A stretch of DNA of 64,000 bases from Silene noctiflora (Eukaryota; Streptophyta; Magnoliopsida; Caryophyllales; Caryophyllaceae). This document shows, piece after piece, positions 1 through 11,861 of the stretch (its first letter is position 1; every line of letters starts with the position of its first letter). A program made the translations under genes and the position numbers. The stretch lies in contig VHZZ01000138.1 of assembly GCA_009801015.1 (NCBI GenBank), positions 167,060 through 231,059 of the forward strand. Reading direction: 5' to 3'. The notes beneath the pieces are model-generated. The model did no database searches. It saw only the letters and a list, made by a program, of their open reading frames with translations, and was not told where the DNA came from.

Positions 1-268
1 TTTTCTCATTTCTTCTTTGATTAATTGATTTATTGACAGAGCATTAGTTAATGTCATAAATTTGAATTTTATCCACATATGGGACTCATGAATGAGATCA
101 ATTGTTTTAGAAATAAAATTGATTCTGTAAGTGAAATAAAATTAATTCTGTAAATAAATGATGCAGGAGAACATGGGGAAGTGTGGACCATCTATACAAA
201 AATAAAATAAATTAATGCACTTTTAACCACAGAGCGACACATATAAGATGTCTTATGGGAGTGATACG

Positions 269-714
269 TAGAGGTGGGGATCGGGGTCACTTGGATCGGT
301 TACGGGTCGGGTTAAAGCGGGTTGGGTCATATCAGGTTCGGGTTGTGTCGGTTACGGTTCATGTCGGGTTATCTTTGGGTCGGGTCGGATATATTTTCTC
401 TTATGTATTTAGTTTTAGATGAATAATTGTATCTTTAAACAACGTGTAGCTATATTAATTGTAATTCTAAGTGAAAATAATTAAGATTAATGTCAATTTG
501 GTTTTATTTACGCCATTATTAAGTTAATTCATTATCGAGTCATCTATCGGGTTGAGTCAATATCGGGTCATGGGTCGGGTCGGGTCGGGTCAGGTCGGGT
601 TCGGGTTGGAGAAATTATGGAGGTTGTCGTTAGCGGGTCGGCTGGTCGGGTCGGGTCGATTTCGGGTTGTATCGGGTCGGGTTTCTTGAGCCAAGTTAGC
701 TTTTGCAAGCTCTA
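269..714. mobile_element. hAT-like MITE 1 with TCGGG-rich body
   Basis: The body is built of reiterated GGGTCGGGT-like words. The ends read TAGAGGTGGGGA and, at the right, GCAAGCTCTA, so both termini give TAGAG when read inwards. Flanking 8-mers gtgatacg (261-268) and gtgatact (715-722) match at 7 of 8 positions, as expected of a hAT target-site duplication. There is no coding capacity. The same architecture recurs at 8706-9157 and 47084-47628. Confidence 0.6.
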
Positions 715-722
715 GTGATACT

Positions 723-2378
723 TTGCCCCTTTAGTAATTATTCAATTAACTTCTCTAACCTCTTCCTACATGCAATTAACTTAGAAATCTCAAAAAAAGA
801 CGACTTTCATCATGACGAAAACGTAATCAAACAAATTTTAACCACCAATTAACGTAAATAAACATATCGATTCGTTCGATTTTCTTCGAATCCTTCAATT
901 ATGTCGAACGATGACGTAAACAACAAGTGTTGTCTCATAATTAGCCATTTGGGTTGGACTACGGATCGGGACAATTTTATGTCATTTCGTGTTATATTAT
1001 TCATTTTGGATCGGATTGGGTTAATTTGGATTTTTTTGTCTATTTCGGCTCTCCTATATCCGGTTATTTCGAGTATGGTTAATTTTCAGCACCATTTAAA
1101 TAATATTTTGTTTATACTCCCAATTTCTATATTTCAGCTATTATCTTGTTTTTTTAGCTTAAGATAACATGTAATTTTTATGTGTTCTTAGAGCTGTTCA
1201 CGACTCATTCCGTTCATTAACCCATTATCCGTGGACAAAAGAATCTATGACAAACTCGCATTTGATCACCTTTGAGTCTCGAGGCCCAAACTAATACTCC
1301 TAATTTGCTTAGTTTGTCGAACTTCTAATTTGCTTCATAATATGGTTCTTGTTTTAGCCGCAAGCAAATACACAAACTAGCTCATTTAGACGTGATCGCT
1401 AGTTTAACTGGTAAAGTTACGAAATATATACTCGGTATAACTCTTCATAAGCCGACTTCAACAATGTTCCGGTATTGGCTGCTGCAGGGGATAAATGTAT
1501 TTAGAATATATGCGCGATAACTCAGTCCCGTCTAATTGGAGATTATACGCTTTGTATGATCTCGTTATCAGTGTGGGTCGCGAATTTTGCCTATGTGATC
1601 TTTACCTAAGTTATTTGGTTTAAGAAAACGATAGATGATAAAACATGTGATTCTTAGTAGTAAATCACAGTAGTAGGCTAACTGAGAAGTTTCGCGGTAC
1701 ATATTCTCTTTGAAGACGGACATCTTTTCTTTGCAACAATCAAAAGATGCCTCTGCTATTTTGCTTTGCATTTGTTCATAAACAAATGCAACGCCTATCC
1801 GAAACTTTTTTGGATTTGGGAAGATAGGAACGAGGAAGAGCATAATGAAGAATTAGAAGAACAGAAACAGTGTGCCTCATTAGCTGCGCGTTATGGAATA
1901 CGCATGCCTAAGATGCCTTGGCGCAGTTTGAGCTTAAACGCGTGCTAAAGAGAGTATTTTTTTTCGGACAAGCAAAATCTTTGTGCTATTCATGGAAACA
2001 CTGGCTGACAGTATTAAGATGATTATGAATTCAAATATGTAAAAACAAGTATTGTTGTGTTGCCGGAAAATCAAAAGAATTTCATTACGATGTTATGCAA
2101 GCGAATATGAACTTGTACCAAAAAAGATCAAAATGTATGATACAGCACTCTATATTTTCTTGGTGAGAGTAGACAGCATCATGATAACTGTACCTGTACT
2201 GACATCTTTATTTATGCAAGATATCAACTGGAGAACAGGATTTACCGTCATCTGATCTCGCTCCGTGCATTCAGTTGTCCAGCTCTCACTGGACTCGACT
2301 GTACATATTGTCCTGAAAGAACCTCCACGTTTATGTGAAGTTCGAAGAGACATGTTGCAGGCAGCCTGCAGGACAGTG
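723..2378. other. Intergenic region, no recognised gene
   Basis: AT-rich DNA downstream of the CLE45-type gene. It holds two short open frames that I could not assign. One, at 901-1167 (plus), encodes a very hydrophobic 88-residue product. The other, at 1766-1948 (plus), encodes a Glu-rich 60-residue product. Around 1385-1440 there is a weak tRNA-like SINE word (tttaactggtaaagttacg). No conserved domain was recognised. Confidence 0.5.
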
Positions 2379-2624
2379 TCAGCACTTGTTGTGGATGGGA
2401 TCGGACCCTCTGCGCACTCGTCTTTCACTTGATTGATCAGGTTCATATTTCTCGTTCATTGGACTCGGCCCACTATCAGTGTTCAACTCTTCTTGCATGC
2501 ATAAGCCACTTCCCGGCCCAAGAGCCACGCCTGCCATTCTCCGACTGCAGACTGTATCTGGTTTTACTGCTAGAATTCCTATACAAAATAGAAGAATAAA
2601 TGTTTTATGGGCACTGAGTACCAT
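2379..2624 (-). CDS. CLE45: CLE peptide hormone precursor, CLE45 type
   Basis: A single-exon gene for an 81-residue secreted prepropeptide. The N-terminus, MVLSAHKTFILLFCIGILAV, is a signal peptide. A variable acidic middle follows, and the C-terminal CLE box is RRVRRGSDPIHN (residues 68-79, nt 2388-2423) with KC after it. That dodecapeptide equals the Arabidopsis CLE45 peptide as I remember it; CLE45 acts through BAM3 to restrain protophloem differentiation in roots. The frame stays open for 13 more codons upstream of this ATG, but the chosen Met starts exactly at the signal peptide, so it is preferred. The processed peptide should act in the apoplast. Length and single-exon layout are normal for the family. 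The hydroxyproline site common in other CLE peptides is Arg here, as in CLE45. Neighbouring genes are unrelated. Confidence 0.93.
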   Translation of the reverse strand: MVLSAHKTFILLFCIGILAVKPDTVCSRRMAGVALGPGSGLCMQEELNTDSGPSPMNEKYEPDQSSERRVRRGSDPIHNKC

Positions 2625-4339
2625 AATTTCGTATACCAAAATCGTCGGAATAAAACAAAACAAGTACTATAAGAGGAGCAAATGAGAGGAGGAGTAGCAA
2701 TCCCTGTTGAGTTAGAGAGAGTGATTTAAAGCATAAAGCATTAAACATTAAGGCTGCTGTTATAGAAGAATCTGTATAGAATAAATAAAAGGCTTAGAAC
2801 AATACAACACCCTTGAGAAGCCAAGTATCTTTTTCAACTGTATCTTAATAACATCCTTATCATTTGTCTTTCTTTGTCTAGGTGGCCAGCCATAAAGTTC
2901 CTTGTTGTCCTCTCCGCCTCGTGCCAAAACGGCATACAGCGCAGCAGCGCTTACGTGTCCTCGATTAACAGGATTATAATTGGTACTTAATCATAGGTAA
3001 ATCTTAAAACTTATCATTGGAACTGTACTTTACTGTACCTGAACGTGTTCTATAGGATCGTACCTCTGCATCCTTGAGACGTCCAGACGTACTAATAATA
3101 TATCGACGGAAAATTATTGGAAAATGTATTAACATCTGTCTAAAAAACAGAACTTGTGCTTTAGGCCACTACAAGATCTACTTCAGTTTACTTTAGAATT
3201 AGAAGCTCTTTAATCTATGCATCAAAAAATACAAGGGGACCCTGGTTTCTTGTACTGTAAGTGTTTCTTTATGCTTTTCTTGGTCTCTCTTCCTGTTTAA
3301 ACTCATCATCCCTCGTCTCATGTTCGACGGACCCACTTCAGTTTTTTTTCCGATTATTTCCATTTCCGGTAGAGCCAGATACTCGGCTTTGGACTGATCA
3401 AATAGGGTAAACAGTAAAACGACTCACTAAACTCGTAGCATTTTATGTATTCTTGTTACGGACATAGGCGAGAGTTTTTTAGGCAGTACGAGTATGTACT
3501 TGTCACATGCAACTAGAAACATTCTAAAGCAGAAGTTCTGATTCTTCATGAAAATGATGTGATTGTTTCTTAAATCAACAAAGACGGTCTCTTCAAAGAG
3601 ACCTCTCACAGCCCCTCCCCCACTTGCCCTCCACTTGCCCGTTTGTCTCACGTCTCTTAGATTCAAAGTGATAGATTTTGTCGGTCATAAATGAGAATTT
3701 ATGAACTAAATAGACTGGTCACAGACTCTCAGTCTTAGCTACTGTATTAATCTAATATTCTGAGATGTTATAATGTGCTGATTCTCTGTTCTTTATTTCA
3801 TCATCAAAGTGAAAAAATAAAGAGGTTAATTGGATGGATGCTTTCTGATGTGATTGTTTCATGTAATTTCAGCACAAAACTTTTAAAAGCTTGGAGCACT
3901 CATATATGCTCAACTTTCAACTGAAGTGGGGGTGGTCCGTCTTTACTGCAAAAGTCGCGTTTTCAATTTGAATTGTAATGCTACCCACATTCTGATTTTA
4001 CGAAGAAAATGAGTGTGCATACTGTGGGGGAGTGTTCAGTCGGAGAATGAAGCGATGCATTGTAGGTAATAATGACACATCTGGTGTGGCTGATAAGGTC
4101 GGCGTAGTAGACATTAGCATTAAGGGGTAAATTGGTGACGAAACATACTCAAAATACCACCTTTTTTATACACAAAATTTCAACAGATTACACAAATAAA
4201 TACAGGACAATGCTCAACAATGTAAAATTTTAGTATTGGAATAAATTCGTAAATGGAGGAATAAAGACAGCGGTAGGGTTTACGAAGTAGAATAGGTCGC
4301 TTGGATGTCCTCCCGAGAATGTGATCAAATGATGAAGGA
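2625..4339. other. Intergenic: CLE45 5' flank and RING-CH 3' flank
   Basis: No supported gene. The CLE45 upstream region lies immediately to the right of its ATG. A fragment with gacggtctctt...tgtctcacgtctc words at about 3579-3660 resembles the GACGG-type MITEs elsewhere in the window but has no clear ends. The RING-CH 3'UTR should occupy the last few hundred bases. Confidence 0.45.
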
Positions 4340-5756
4340 TTAGACAGGTTCCTGGGTTATGGAGACAGGAGAACGTGGAGCGATAGTGAACTGCAAGCCT
4401 CTTCGCTGTCCTGATTGAAGTACAAATGCAACTTGTGTTGCTGCTAGTGCCGCAGCCTCCTACAACATGAACGTAAGTGCTCAGCTAAATAGTGTAATCT
4501 ATATCAGGTTCTCAACTAGCGACAAGAACCACAAGATATAGGCAAATACTCAAATATTATGACATGCCATCAGTGCTATGGTTAAATCACAAAAAGACGA
4601 GTTTTTAGTGTCTCTAGATAGGACCTTGAATCCTTGATATACTGTCACACGAGCTACACAAAAAAAAATTAACCTAACTGGGGCTTTTCGTCCTAGTGAA
4701 TAGGAAAAAGGCGTATTTAAGCATGAAAAAAACATCCACAACCAACATGTTAAAGAATAGCGGTTTCAAAGCGAGAAGCTACTTTAAAAAAAAAAAATCA
4801 TGCAAGAGAAGTTTATTGAAAGTCTACCTGTCGTTGCCTCCTACGCTGCAAGATACTGATAGCCCAGGCCATAATGTAACAGGGCAAAAGAAACCCAGCT
4901 GCCCTTAGCAAGAAAAGCTTCAAATACAAGAATTCCAAAATTCAGTTTTAAAATACTGTGTATACATAAAACAGCAAACGGCACTATCTAAAGCGTATCT
5001 TCTTACAGAGAAAAAGGCGGACATATCATCTTCACTATCGTCATCTGGAACAGTCCATGCATGTCGAAGAAGCAAAAGAGCCATCAACTGTTGGCAAAAG
5101 GAAAAGTCAAAACGTAGGTAAAAATCTCAATTTCAATTGTTGCTCAAGTTAATCCTATAACTTAGAATGCTGCCACTTGTGACCCTGACAACATTCATCC
5201 CAAAGCCACCAAGAGAGACAAAGGTGAAAAGGAGGGAAGTGATGGTGGCGAAGAGCCGAAGGGAAAATGAAGAGGTGGTGGAGAACTATAACTCCTATAT
5301 GACCGTAATGCATTACCCTAAGGTGGATCATTGAAGTGGATAACTATGGCCTCTCAATGGGCTAACTATTACCTTAACTTCATCTTTTTCCTCTGTTCAC
5401 CACCACCACTACTACTACTAGTCTACTATCACTACCTCTTATTTTCCATTGTTTGCCTCTTCTTTAAACCCGACACAGTTACACTCAATCAAAGAAAGCC
5501 CATAATTGTTACCAAAGTAGAAATTCATTTTTACGACACCAAAATTTCTCGTTTTATACTGATGTATCAGCAACAAAACAGGGGCCTTGGGGCTTACAAT
5601 CAAGGCTGCCGAACGGCAAAAGGCGGCTCCACTAGCGCTACTTGCAGCATAGTCATCATACTCTGCCTCCAGAAATTGGCGTTCTGCCTCAGCAATCGCT
5701 AGAAAACGAGGATCATGCAAATCCAAAGGAGTACCAGATATTGTCCATCCTCCGCT

Positions 5757-5796
<40 letters not shown>

Positions 5797-8395
5797 CACA
5801 AAGCATAAATGAGTCAGCTTTGACAGACACTTAATTTCCTATGATGAACGCAATAAATATACAATTGCCACAATGACAGCAACTGACTCACCCAATATCA
5901 ATAGCAGCGTCTTCAGGATGAGGTGATGGTGGTGGTGGAGCTGTGTAACCTGGTTGGTAAGGCTGTAGATATCAAGAAGCATGGCAGTATCAGTACGGAA
6001 AAAAACTAGATAAGGACGGAACAGAAAACATATTTTACTTGTCAGAGATACAAAAGTATTCGGTTTATGTCAAATCGGGAACCTATCAAGCAGAAAAAAA
6101 AAGTTTTTTTTTTGTTTTGTTTTGTTTTACTTTGGTGCATTTTATCCTTTTCTTTCCCTTCATTCATATTACTCAAATTTAGACTCAGCATATCACTTCA
6201 CATGAGGTGTTCCGACTAGAATAAAATGCATGAGAGCAAGGATTATTCTGCTAAGATGTATTCAGTTGGGACTCTGCTGAAAACATCATTATCAATACGT
6301 GAAATTAAGATATGTAATCGATTATTTGAAGGCCAACCCCCACCTTTGAGGTGGGGATGATCACGATAATATTTCAGGTATGATTTACCATTAAGTCCTC
6401 AGGCGTGGGCTGGTTTTGATACATTGTAGGAAAGGACAAAAGAGAGAGGAAGGGGGAGGATGTGATGTTTTCCGTCATTTTTTTAAGTTTTCGAAGGATT
6501 CTAATTGCTTGGAGGGAAAATTGATCCTTCTATTTCCGTTCGACACAACTTCTAGTCAAAAAAGGGATTTTGTCCTCCTCCCTTTCTCTTGTCCAAACGA
6601 AGAGATAAGTCTCTAATTGCTAAGAGCAAAATTATCTTCAGATTGTACCACAGTTCATCAAAAAGAATCCACACCGGGAAACTAGGATTGTTTTACCATG
6701 AATTTAAGTACATATTTCAATCACATAGCCCAATTGGCCTAAGAACGTAAGTATAGCTATTTTGCCAGAACTAATAACAATGGGATCTTATCAAAATATT
6801 CAGGCAGTCAAGCTTTCACAGAATTGTAGATTGGAGAAGGACAACCAAGGAGAAGTTTTAACATACCTGATGGCAAATTTCACATATAGTGTCCCCTTTC
6901 TCATTGCACCAGCGTTGAACGCACTTCCGGTGAGCATACTATACAAAAAGGAGAAGCAGTCAATTTATTGTGCTTCAGGTGTTTAAAACTTGATAACTAG
7001 TAACCTATGAGTACTGTCGAACAAATACATAGCCACATGCAAATAGCACAGCGTAAAACGGTTTTACACAGTCAATGATACTCATTTAAGGGATAAGAAA
7101 TATGTTAAAGAATTTAACTTTGCTGTTTCTTTCCACTTCATAGTACTAATCATTCAACTCACAATACAATAATTCTAAAATTAATCATTTTAAGCCAAAC
7201 TACGCAGATTTCCCACATCAAATCATTCAACTCGCAATACAATACTTCTAAATGAGTATGAGTAACATAGCCTTTTACAAGCCTACAACCACATTATCCC
7301 CCCAAAGAAACTAAAGTCAAAACCTCAAACAATACCCTGAAATGGGAAGAGTACTATACATTACACATTGCATTTATATTTCACTACAACACTTCTCTCT
7401 AATCCTACCGTCTTCATCCTTAATGTCACGACTTTCCTACAATCTAATACGTAAACATTAATTGCCATGAAGCATCTCTAGAACATCATCATTTTCCAAA
7501 ATGAATCAAATTTTAAATATTCTCTCCTTGTTTCAAATAAATCCCAAATCACACCACCATCCCCCAACATCATGACTTCCCCAACATTCCACAATCAAAC
7601 AACAAACCCCAAATCATAATCCTTAAAACCATGGTTACCAAATTCGCTCGGTGCCTTAATCACGAATTGTTAAAAGCGAATTCTATCATGTTGCATACTG
7701 AAAATACATATAACACACATTTTATAATAGCGAATCACGAATTGGTAAGGATGTATTCATAGCGAATTCGGTAACTATGCTTAAAACACAGCCTATACAT
7801 GCAGCATGGACCAAATTCAACACACAAAATCAGAAAAGGCTTCAAGTTTACGATTAAATCAATGCAAAACATGTAACCAACAATCACATTCATCATTAAA
7901 CATTGCACAAAAAAAAAAGAGAGAGAATTTCTCAAAATCACAAAATTAAACAACAAAACCCAAATCACAATCCTCAAAACACAATCCCTACATGCAACAT
8001 TAACCAAATTCAATCCACAAAATCACAAAAAACTCAAAACTTTATCAATTAAACCAATACAAACAAGAATTACACAAACATTAAACATTTAAAAACCAAC
8101 CAATTAGAGAAAGCTCACAACTTTATCAATCACATCATACAAACAACAATCACATTCAACATTAAACATCCTAAAATAAAAATTAAATAAATAAAAATAA
8201 TAAAATCTATACCTTCAAGCTACCACTACAAGCACAAGGAACTTCTAAAGAAGAAACATAATCTTCTTCTTGACAAATACGACATTCTCCACCTCCTATC
8301 AATGGCACATCTTCTGCCTCCTCCATATCTTCTCTCTCCACCGTGCTCGCCATCATATTGGGTGGTTCCACGTGCAACACCACGTGATCCTCCAT
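4340..8395 (-). CDS. RING-CH (MARCH-type) membrane E3 ubiquitin ligase
   Basis: Seven coding exons: 8213-8395, 6867-6938, 5892-5962, 5598-5754, 5007-5087, 4828-4917 and 4340-4459, all with GT-AG borders and matching phases, giving 257 residues. The RING-CH (C4HC3) zinc finger starts in exon 1 (CRICQEEDYVSSLEVPCACS) and ends in exon 2 (HRKCVQRWCNEKGDTICEIC). A Pro-rich linker and the motif DIGGGWTISGTPLDLHDPRF follow. Two hydrophobic stretches come next, around SAALILMALLLLRHA and FLLRAAGFLLPCYIMAWAIS, and then the basic QRRRQRQ. Proteins of this family transfer ubiquitin at membranes; the substrate cannot be told from sequence. The product is complete, with a length usual for the plant subfamily. 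Intron 3 ends in about 33 T residues just before the exon 4 acceptor. The start is the first ATG and aligns with the family N-terminus. Confidence 0.93.
5759..5791. repeat. Homopolymer A run (T run on the coding strand)
   Basis: About 33 consecutive A on the plus strand. Read on the minus strand it is an unusually long uninterrupted polypyrimidine tract ending directly at the GCAG acceptor of RING-CH exon 4. The length is liable to sequencing error. Confidence 0.85.
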
Positions 8396-8705
8396 TATTT
8401 TAATGATTTATATCAAAATTTTAACCAAAAATGCTGCTAATTGTTGAGAAAAAATGGGATAAATTGGATTAATGCTGAAAACAATAATGTGATTTGATGT
8501 GGGAAATCGTTGAAATGAAAAACCCAGATGATGAAATTTTTAATTGAGGTAGAAATCCGAGATCGCGCTGATGAGAAAGAGAGAGGAGTTGATGAACAGC
8601 GGATCGAGGATTTCTTTCTTTTTCTTTCTTTTTTTTTTTTTTAATTTGTTTGTTTTGTTTTGTGTTTTTGGGTGTGTGAATGAAGTCCACAAAAAGGATG
8701 TTATT

Positions 8706-9157
8706 TAGACCTGGCAAAAGTTACCTCACCCGATTAAACCGACCCGAAAAGGCTGGCCTGAGACCCGAAATGACCCGAACTATATCACCCAAATGTGACC
8801 CGAAAACCCGAACAGACCCGACCCGACCCGAACATGACCCAAACTCTTGACCCGTAACTGACCCAACCCGAAAATGACNCGGTTCTGAAACCACCCAACC
8901 CGAAAATGACCCGACAAAACATAACTCTAATTGAACCTAAAAGACTTGAAATAGCTTTTTCTCCCTTATTCATTGACCCGAAAATGACCCGACCCAAAAT
9001 AACCCGACCCGGTTACCCGAAACTGACCCGACGATCAAACCCGAAATAGACCCGAAACCCGAAATGACCCGAGGCAACCCGAATTAACCCGAAATCAATG
9101 AATGACCCGAACTGATCCGACCCGAACCCGACCCGTTGACCCGATTTGCCAGGTCTA
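8706..9157. mobile_element. hAT-like MITE 2 with CCCGA-rich body
   Basis: The terminal inverted repeat TAGACCTGGCAAA at the left is matched by TTTGCCAGGTCTA at the right. A perfect 8-bp duplication, atgttatt, occurs at 8698-8705 and 9158-9165, diagnostic of hAT insertion. The 452-bp body consists of degenerate ACCCGA words and has no gene. It lies in the upstream flank of the RING-CH gene. Confidence 0.85.
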
Positions 9158-9171
9158 ATGTTATTGATCTT

Positions 9172-9342
9172 ATTGAAGACGGGTATATCCGTCTTTAATG
9201 AAAACGGGTCGGATCCCCTCTCACAAGAAGACAAGTGGGGGGCAAGGGGAAGGACAAAAGGGGATCCATTTGGTTTCTCACTTGCCTCCTTGTGAGGGGG
9301 ATTCAACCCGTCTACATTGAAGACGGATATGCCCCGTCTTCA
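9172..9342. mobile_element. Inverted-repeat element of the GACGG type
   Basis: The left end, attgaagacgggtatatccg, is mirrored by the right end, cggatatgccccgtcttcaat. Inner arms ctctcacaag and cttgtgag also pair. A foldback MITE is likely. No convincing target duplication was seen, and it begins a few bases after the hAT element. Confidence 0.5.
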
Positions 9343-9485
9343 ATGACACCAACTGTTGTTGTTTTGAGATTTGTATGGAATGTGGCATTTGGAAAAAAAA
9401 AAAAAAAAATTGTAAGACAGTTTTATAATATTTGACTCGTTTTTGTATATTTGTATATTTTTGTTTGAATTTGTGATCTTCATTA

Positions 9486-9640
9486 GGTCTCATTTGTGAC
9501 GGATATATCCACATGGGGAATAAGACAAAAAGTAATATGCATGGGGAATCACAACTGACTTGTCTTCATCCTCTCATGTGGGTTTTATTTAACCCGTCAC
9601 AAGCTTGTGACAGATATCAGCCGTCAAATGAGAATTTGTG
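9486..9640. mobile_element. MULE-like MITE (CTTGTGACGG family)
   Basis: The left part reads tctcatttgtgacggatat. The right part reads cccgtcacaagcttgtgaca and ends in gccgtcaaatgagaatttgtg. The terminal word CACAAATTCTCATTTGTGACGG is shared with the better-defined copies at 11673-11861 and 54028-54222. The internal sequence matches the copy near 29022-29190. The target duplication is unclear. Confidence 0.5.
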
Positions 9641-11672
9641 ATCGTTTTTAGGGAAAAACTGAATTTTATTATATTTCTAAAAAGGATGATTTGAAATTCG
9701 CGAATATAATGTCTGATAGTCTCTTTAGGACAATAATCAACCCATATTCTAGTCGTGTAATCCAATAATCCAAAGTTTTTGTGTTTATTTAAAGTCAACT
9801 AATATATTAAATTTATTAAAATCGGTACAAAATAACTTGATACTACTTCGTACTTTATAAGGGTACACTAATATATAAAAGAAGAGGTGATTTTATAATA
9901 ATAATAATAATGTTAATGTAAAACCTTATTATATAAGTATTTGTTTAGATCAAAAGTTTTTGTTGTCATTTGGGTCAATTTGGAATATATGAAAGTTCTA
10001 ATAACATTTTATTCTTTATTACGCCGTCATTTTATATTTGATATTTGAATAAACAAAAAATAAAAAAAAAAATTAATGAAACGTTGTTTTATAAAACCAG
10101 CGGAAACTCGCATATTTTTTTCTTTCACAAATAAATACGTACATTAATTCAGATGAAGATAACTTATACTATAAGAATTGAAAATTCACACATATTTCCC
10201 TCGAAAAAAAAATTCACAAACATTTGGTTAGGCTCGAGCTCAGTACATGACTGTTATTTTCAATTGGACTAAATATGAATCGGGCCGGGTCATAATTTGA
10301 GCCATGATTTGGATCTAGCTCGACTTGTTCCCTACTATAAGCTTGTTGTCAAACGATTGAATGGTGTGGGCTTACATGATTTTGGGCCCATTATTATTAT
10401 CAACTCTTGAATCCAAGATATTGTTTAATTTTAGCATATTTTAGTTTAGTTTGGCTTTATTCAGTTCAGTTTAGCTTTATTTAGTTCAGTTCAGCTCTAT
10501 TAAGTCCAGTTCAGTTCAGTTCCATTAATTTCAGTTTAGTTTTCACTCCAAAAGAACGAGCCCTTCCTTCTATTCTTTTTTTCCCCATTTTTGTAAAAGT
10601 TTTGTTACTCCCCGGTTTGGTCATTTGTTATTTATTCATTTCGACAAAAAAAAAAAAAAAAATCAAGGAAACAAGAAGAAACAAAAAAAGATAAATAATG
10701 ATAAATTAAAGATTTATTTCACACGTCCACTTGAACACATTACATATTCATTTGCCCGCTTATACAAACCTTACCAAAAAAAGAGAAATAGATAATAATT
10801 GAGTTCATACCGGAATTTTTGTAGAAAGCCTAAATTAGTATAAAGCTAGAACTACTGCTTGTGTCAGTAACATTTATTTAATTTTTCTTATTATTTATAA
10901 GAATATCTTAATTAAAGATAAGCAAGAAATTGCGCCGAATAAAGTATCTGATAATTACGATTGACTACCTAATTCATACTGAAAATAACGGACTCAAAAA
11001 GTATATATAATTGTGAATGTTGATCCCGAAAATACACTATTTTAATATTAAGAGCCAATGCATGTCTCTCTTTTGTTATTATATCTATTTTCTTCCTAAT
11101 AAAATTATTTTGCTTAAAAAAATGATCTTTTTTGTTATTATATCCATTTTCTTTCTAATAAAATAATTATCTACATCTGAATTAACAATTCACATTTTAT
11201 TTCTTCCCATCATATACTTCATGCTTGTTGTCTTGAATTTTTCCACCATCTAATCAGATCAATTTGTTGGAAGTAACTACTTAGTTTAGAGTGAAACAAT
11301 ATAAAATGTAGTTGTCCCTCCTACGTACACGACAAGATAAAGTCGAGGAAAAATAATTCTCTAATGATACCGAGTCTCGCTACCACTCTCACATGAACTC
11401 ATTTATAAAAAAATCATAGTCATACTCCGTAATTCATAAGAATTTATTAACTCTGAGCATGCCAAACAGTGGTGGAGTTAGGGGGTTAGTAAGGATCCTC
11501 TCTCCCACTAGCAGATAGAAATCACAAAATTTCAAAAAAATTGAGTTCTCCTTATTTTATTATCCATTCACCCCGTTGAAATTTTTCGCATCCGCCGCTA
11601 ATGTCTAATCAATAATGGACCAGATTAATAATGGTTAACCCCACATAAACAAGCTGGTAAGTGCAACAACAA
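9641..11672. other. AT-rich intergenic DNA
   Basis: No gene recognised. It includes a low-complexity CAGTTCAGTTTAG-like stretch at about 10437-10545, of the kind found at many plant loci, and several homopolymer runs. Confidence 0.5.
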
Positions 11673-11861
11673 CAAAGCGTCTCCCTTGTGACGGGTCGGA
11701 TCCGAAGACGGATAATGTCACTCACAAAACAAATAGGGGGACAAGGTGGGGGCACCCCCCACTTGCTTTCCTCTCTCCTCTATTTGGGCATTTTGTCTCA
11801 CAAAATGGTATCCGTCTTCTCATTTGTGACGGATACCTTCCGTCACAAATGAGAATTTGCC
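11673..11861. mobile_element. MULE-like MITE
   Basis: About 189 bp. The left end, caaagcgtctcccttgtgac, and the right end, cgtcacaaatgagaatttgc, are inverted relatives. The body contains paired tatccgtcttc and gaagacggata words. Flanking 9-mers caacaacaa (11664-11672 and 11862-11870) fit the Mutator-type 9-bp duplication, although this is a low-complexity sequence and could match by chance. Confidence 0.6.

Noticed and set aside
1766-1948. 60-codon Glu-rich frame on plus
   Set aside because: No family recognised, no convincing splice partners, and surrounded by AT-rich intergenic DNA. Could be an old gene fragment.
5331-5702. 123-codon frame on plus
   Set aside because: Overlaps the antisense of RING-CH exon 4 and an intron; no family similarity.
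8785-9306. Phe/Gly/Ser-rich frames on minus
   Set aside because: They are translations of the CCCGA-type body of the hAT MITE.
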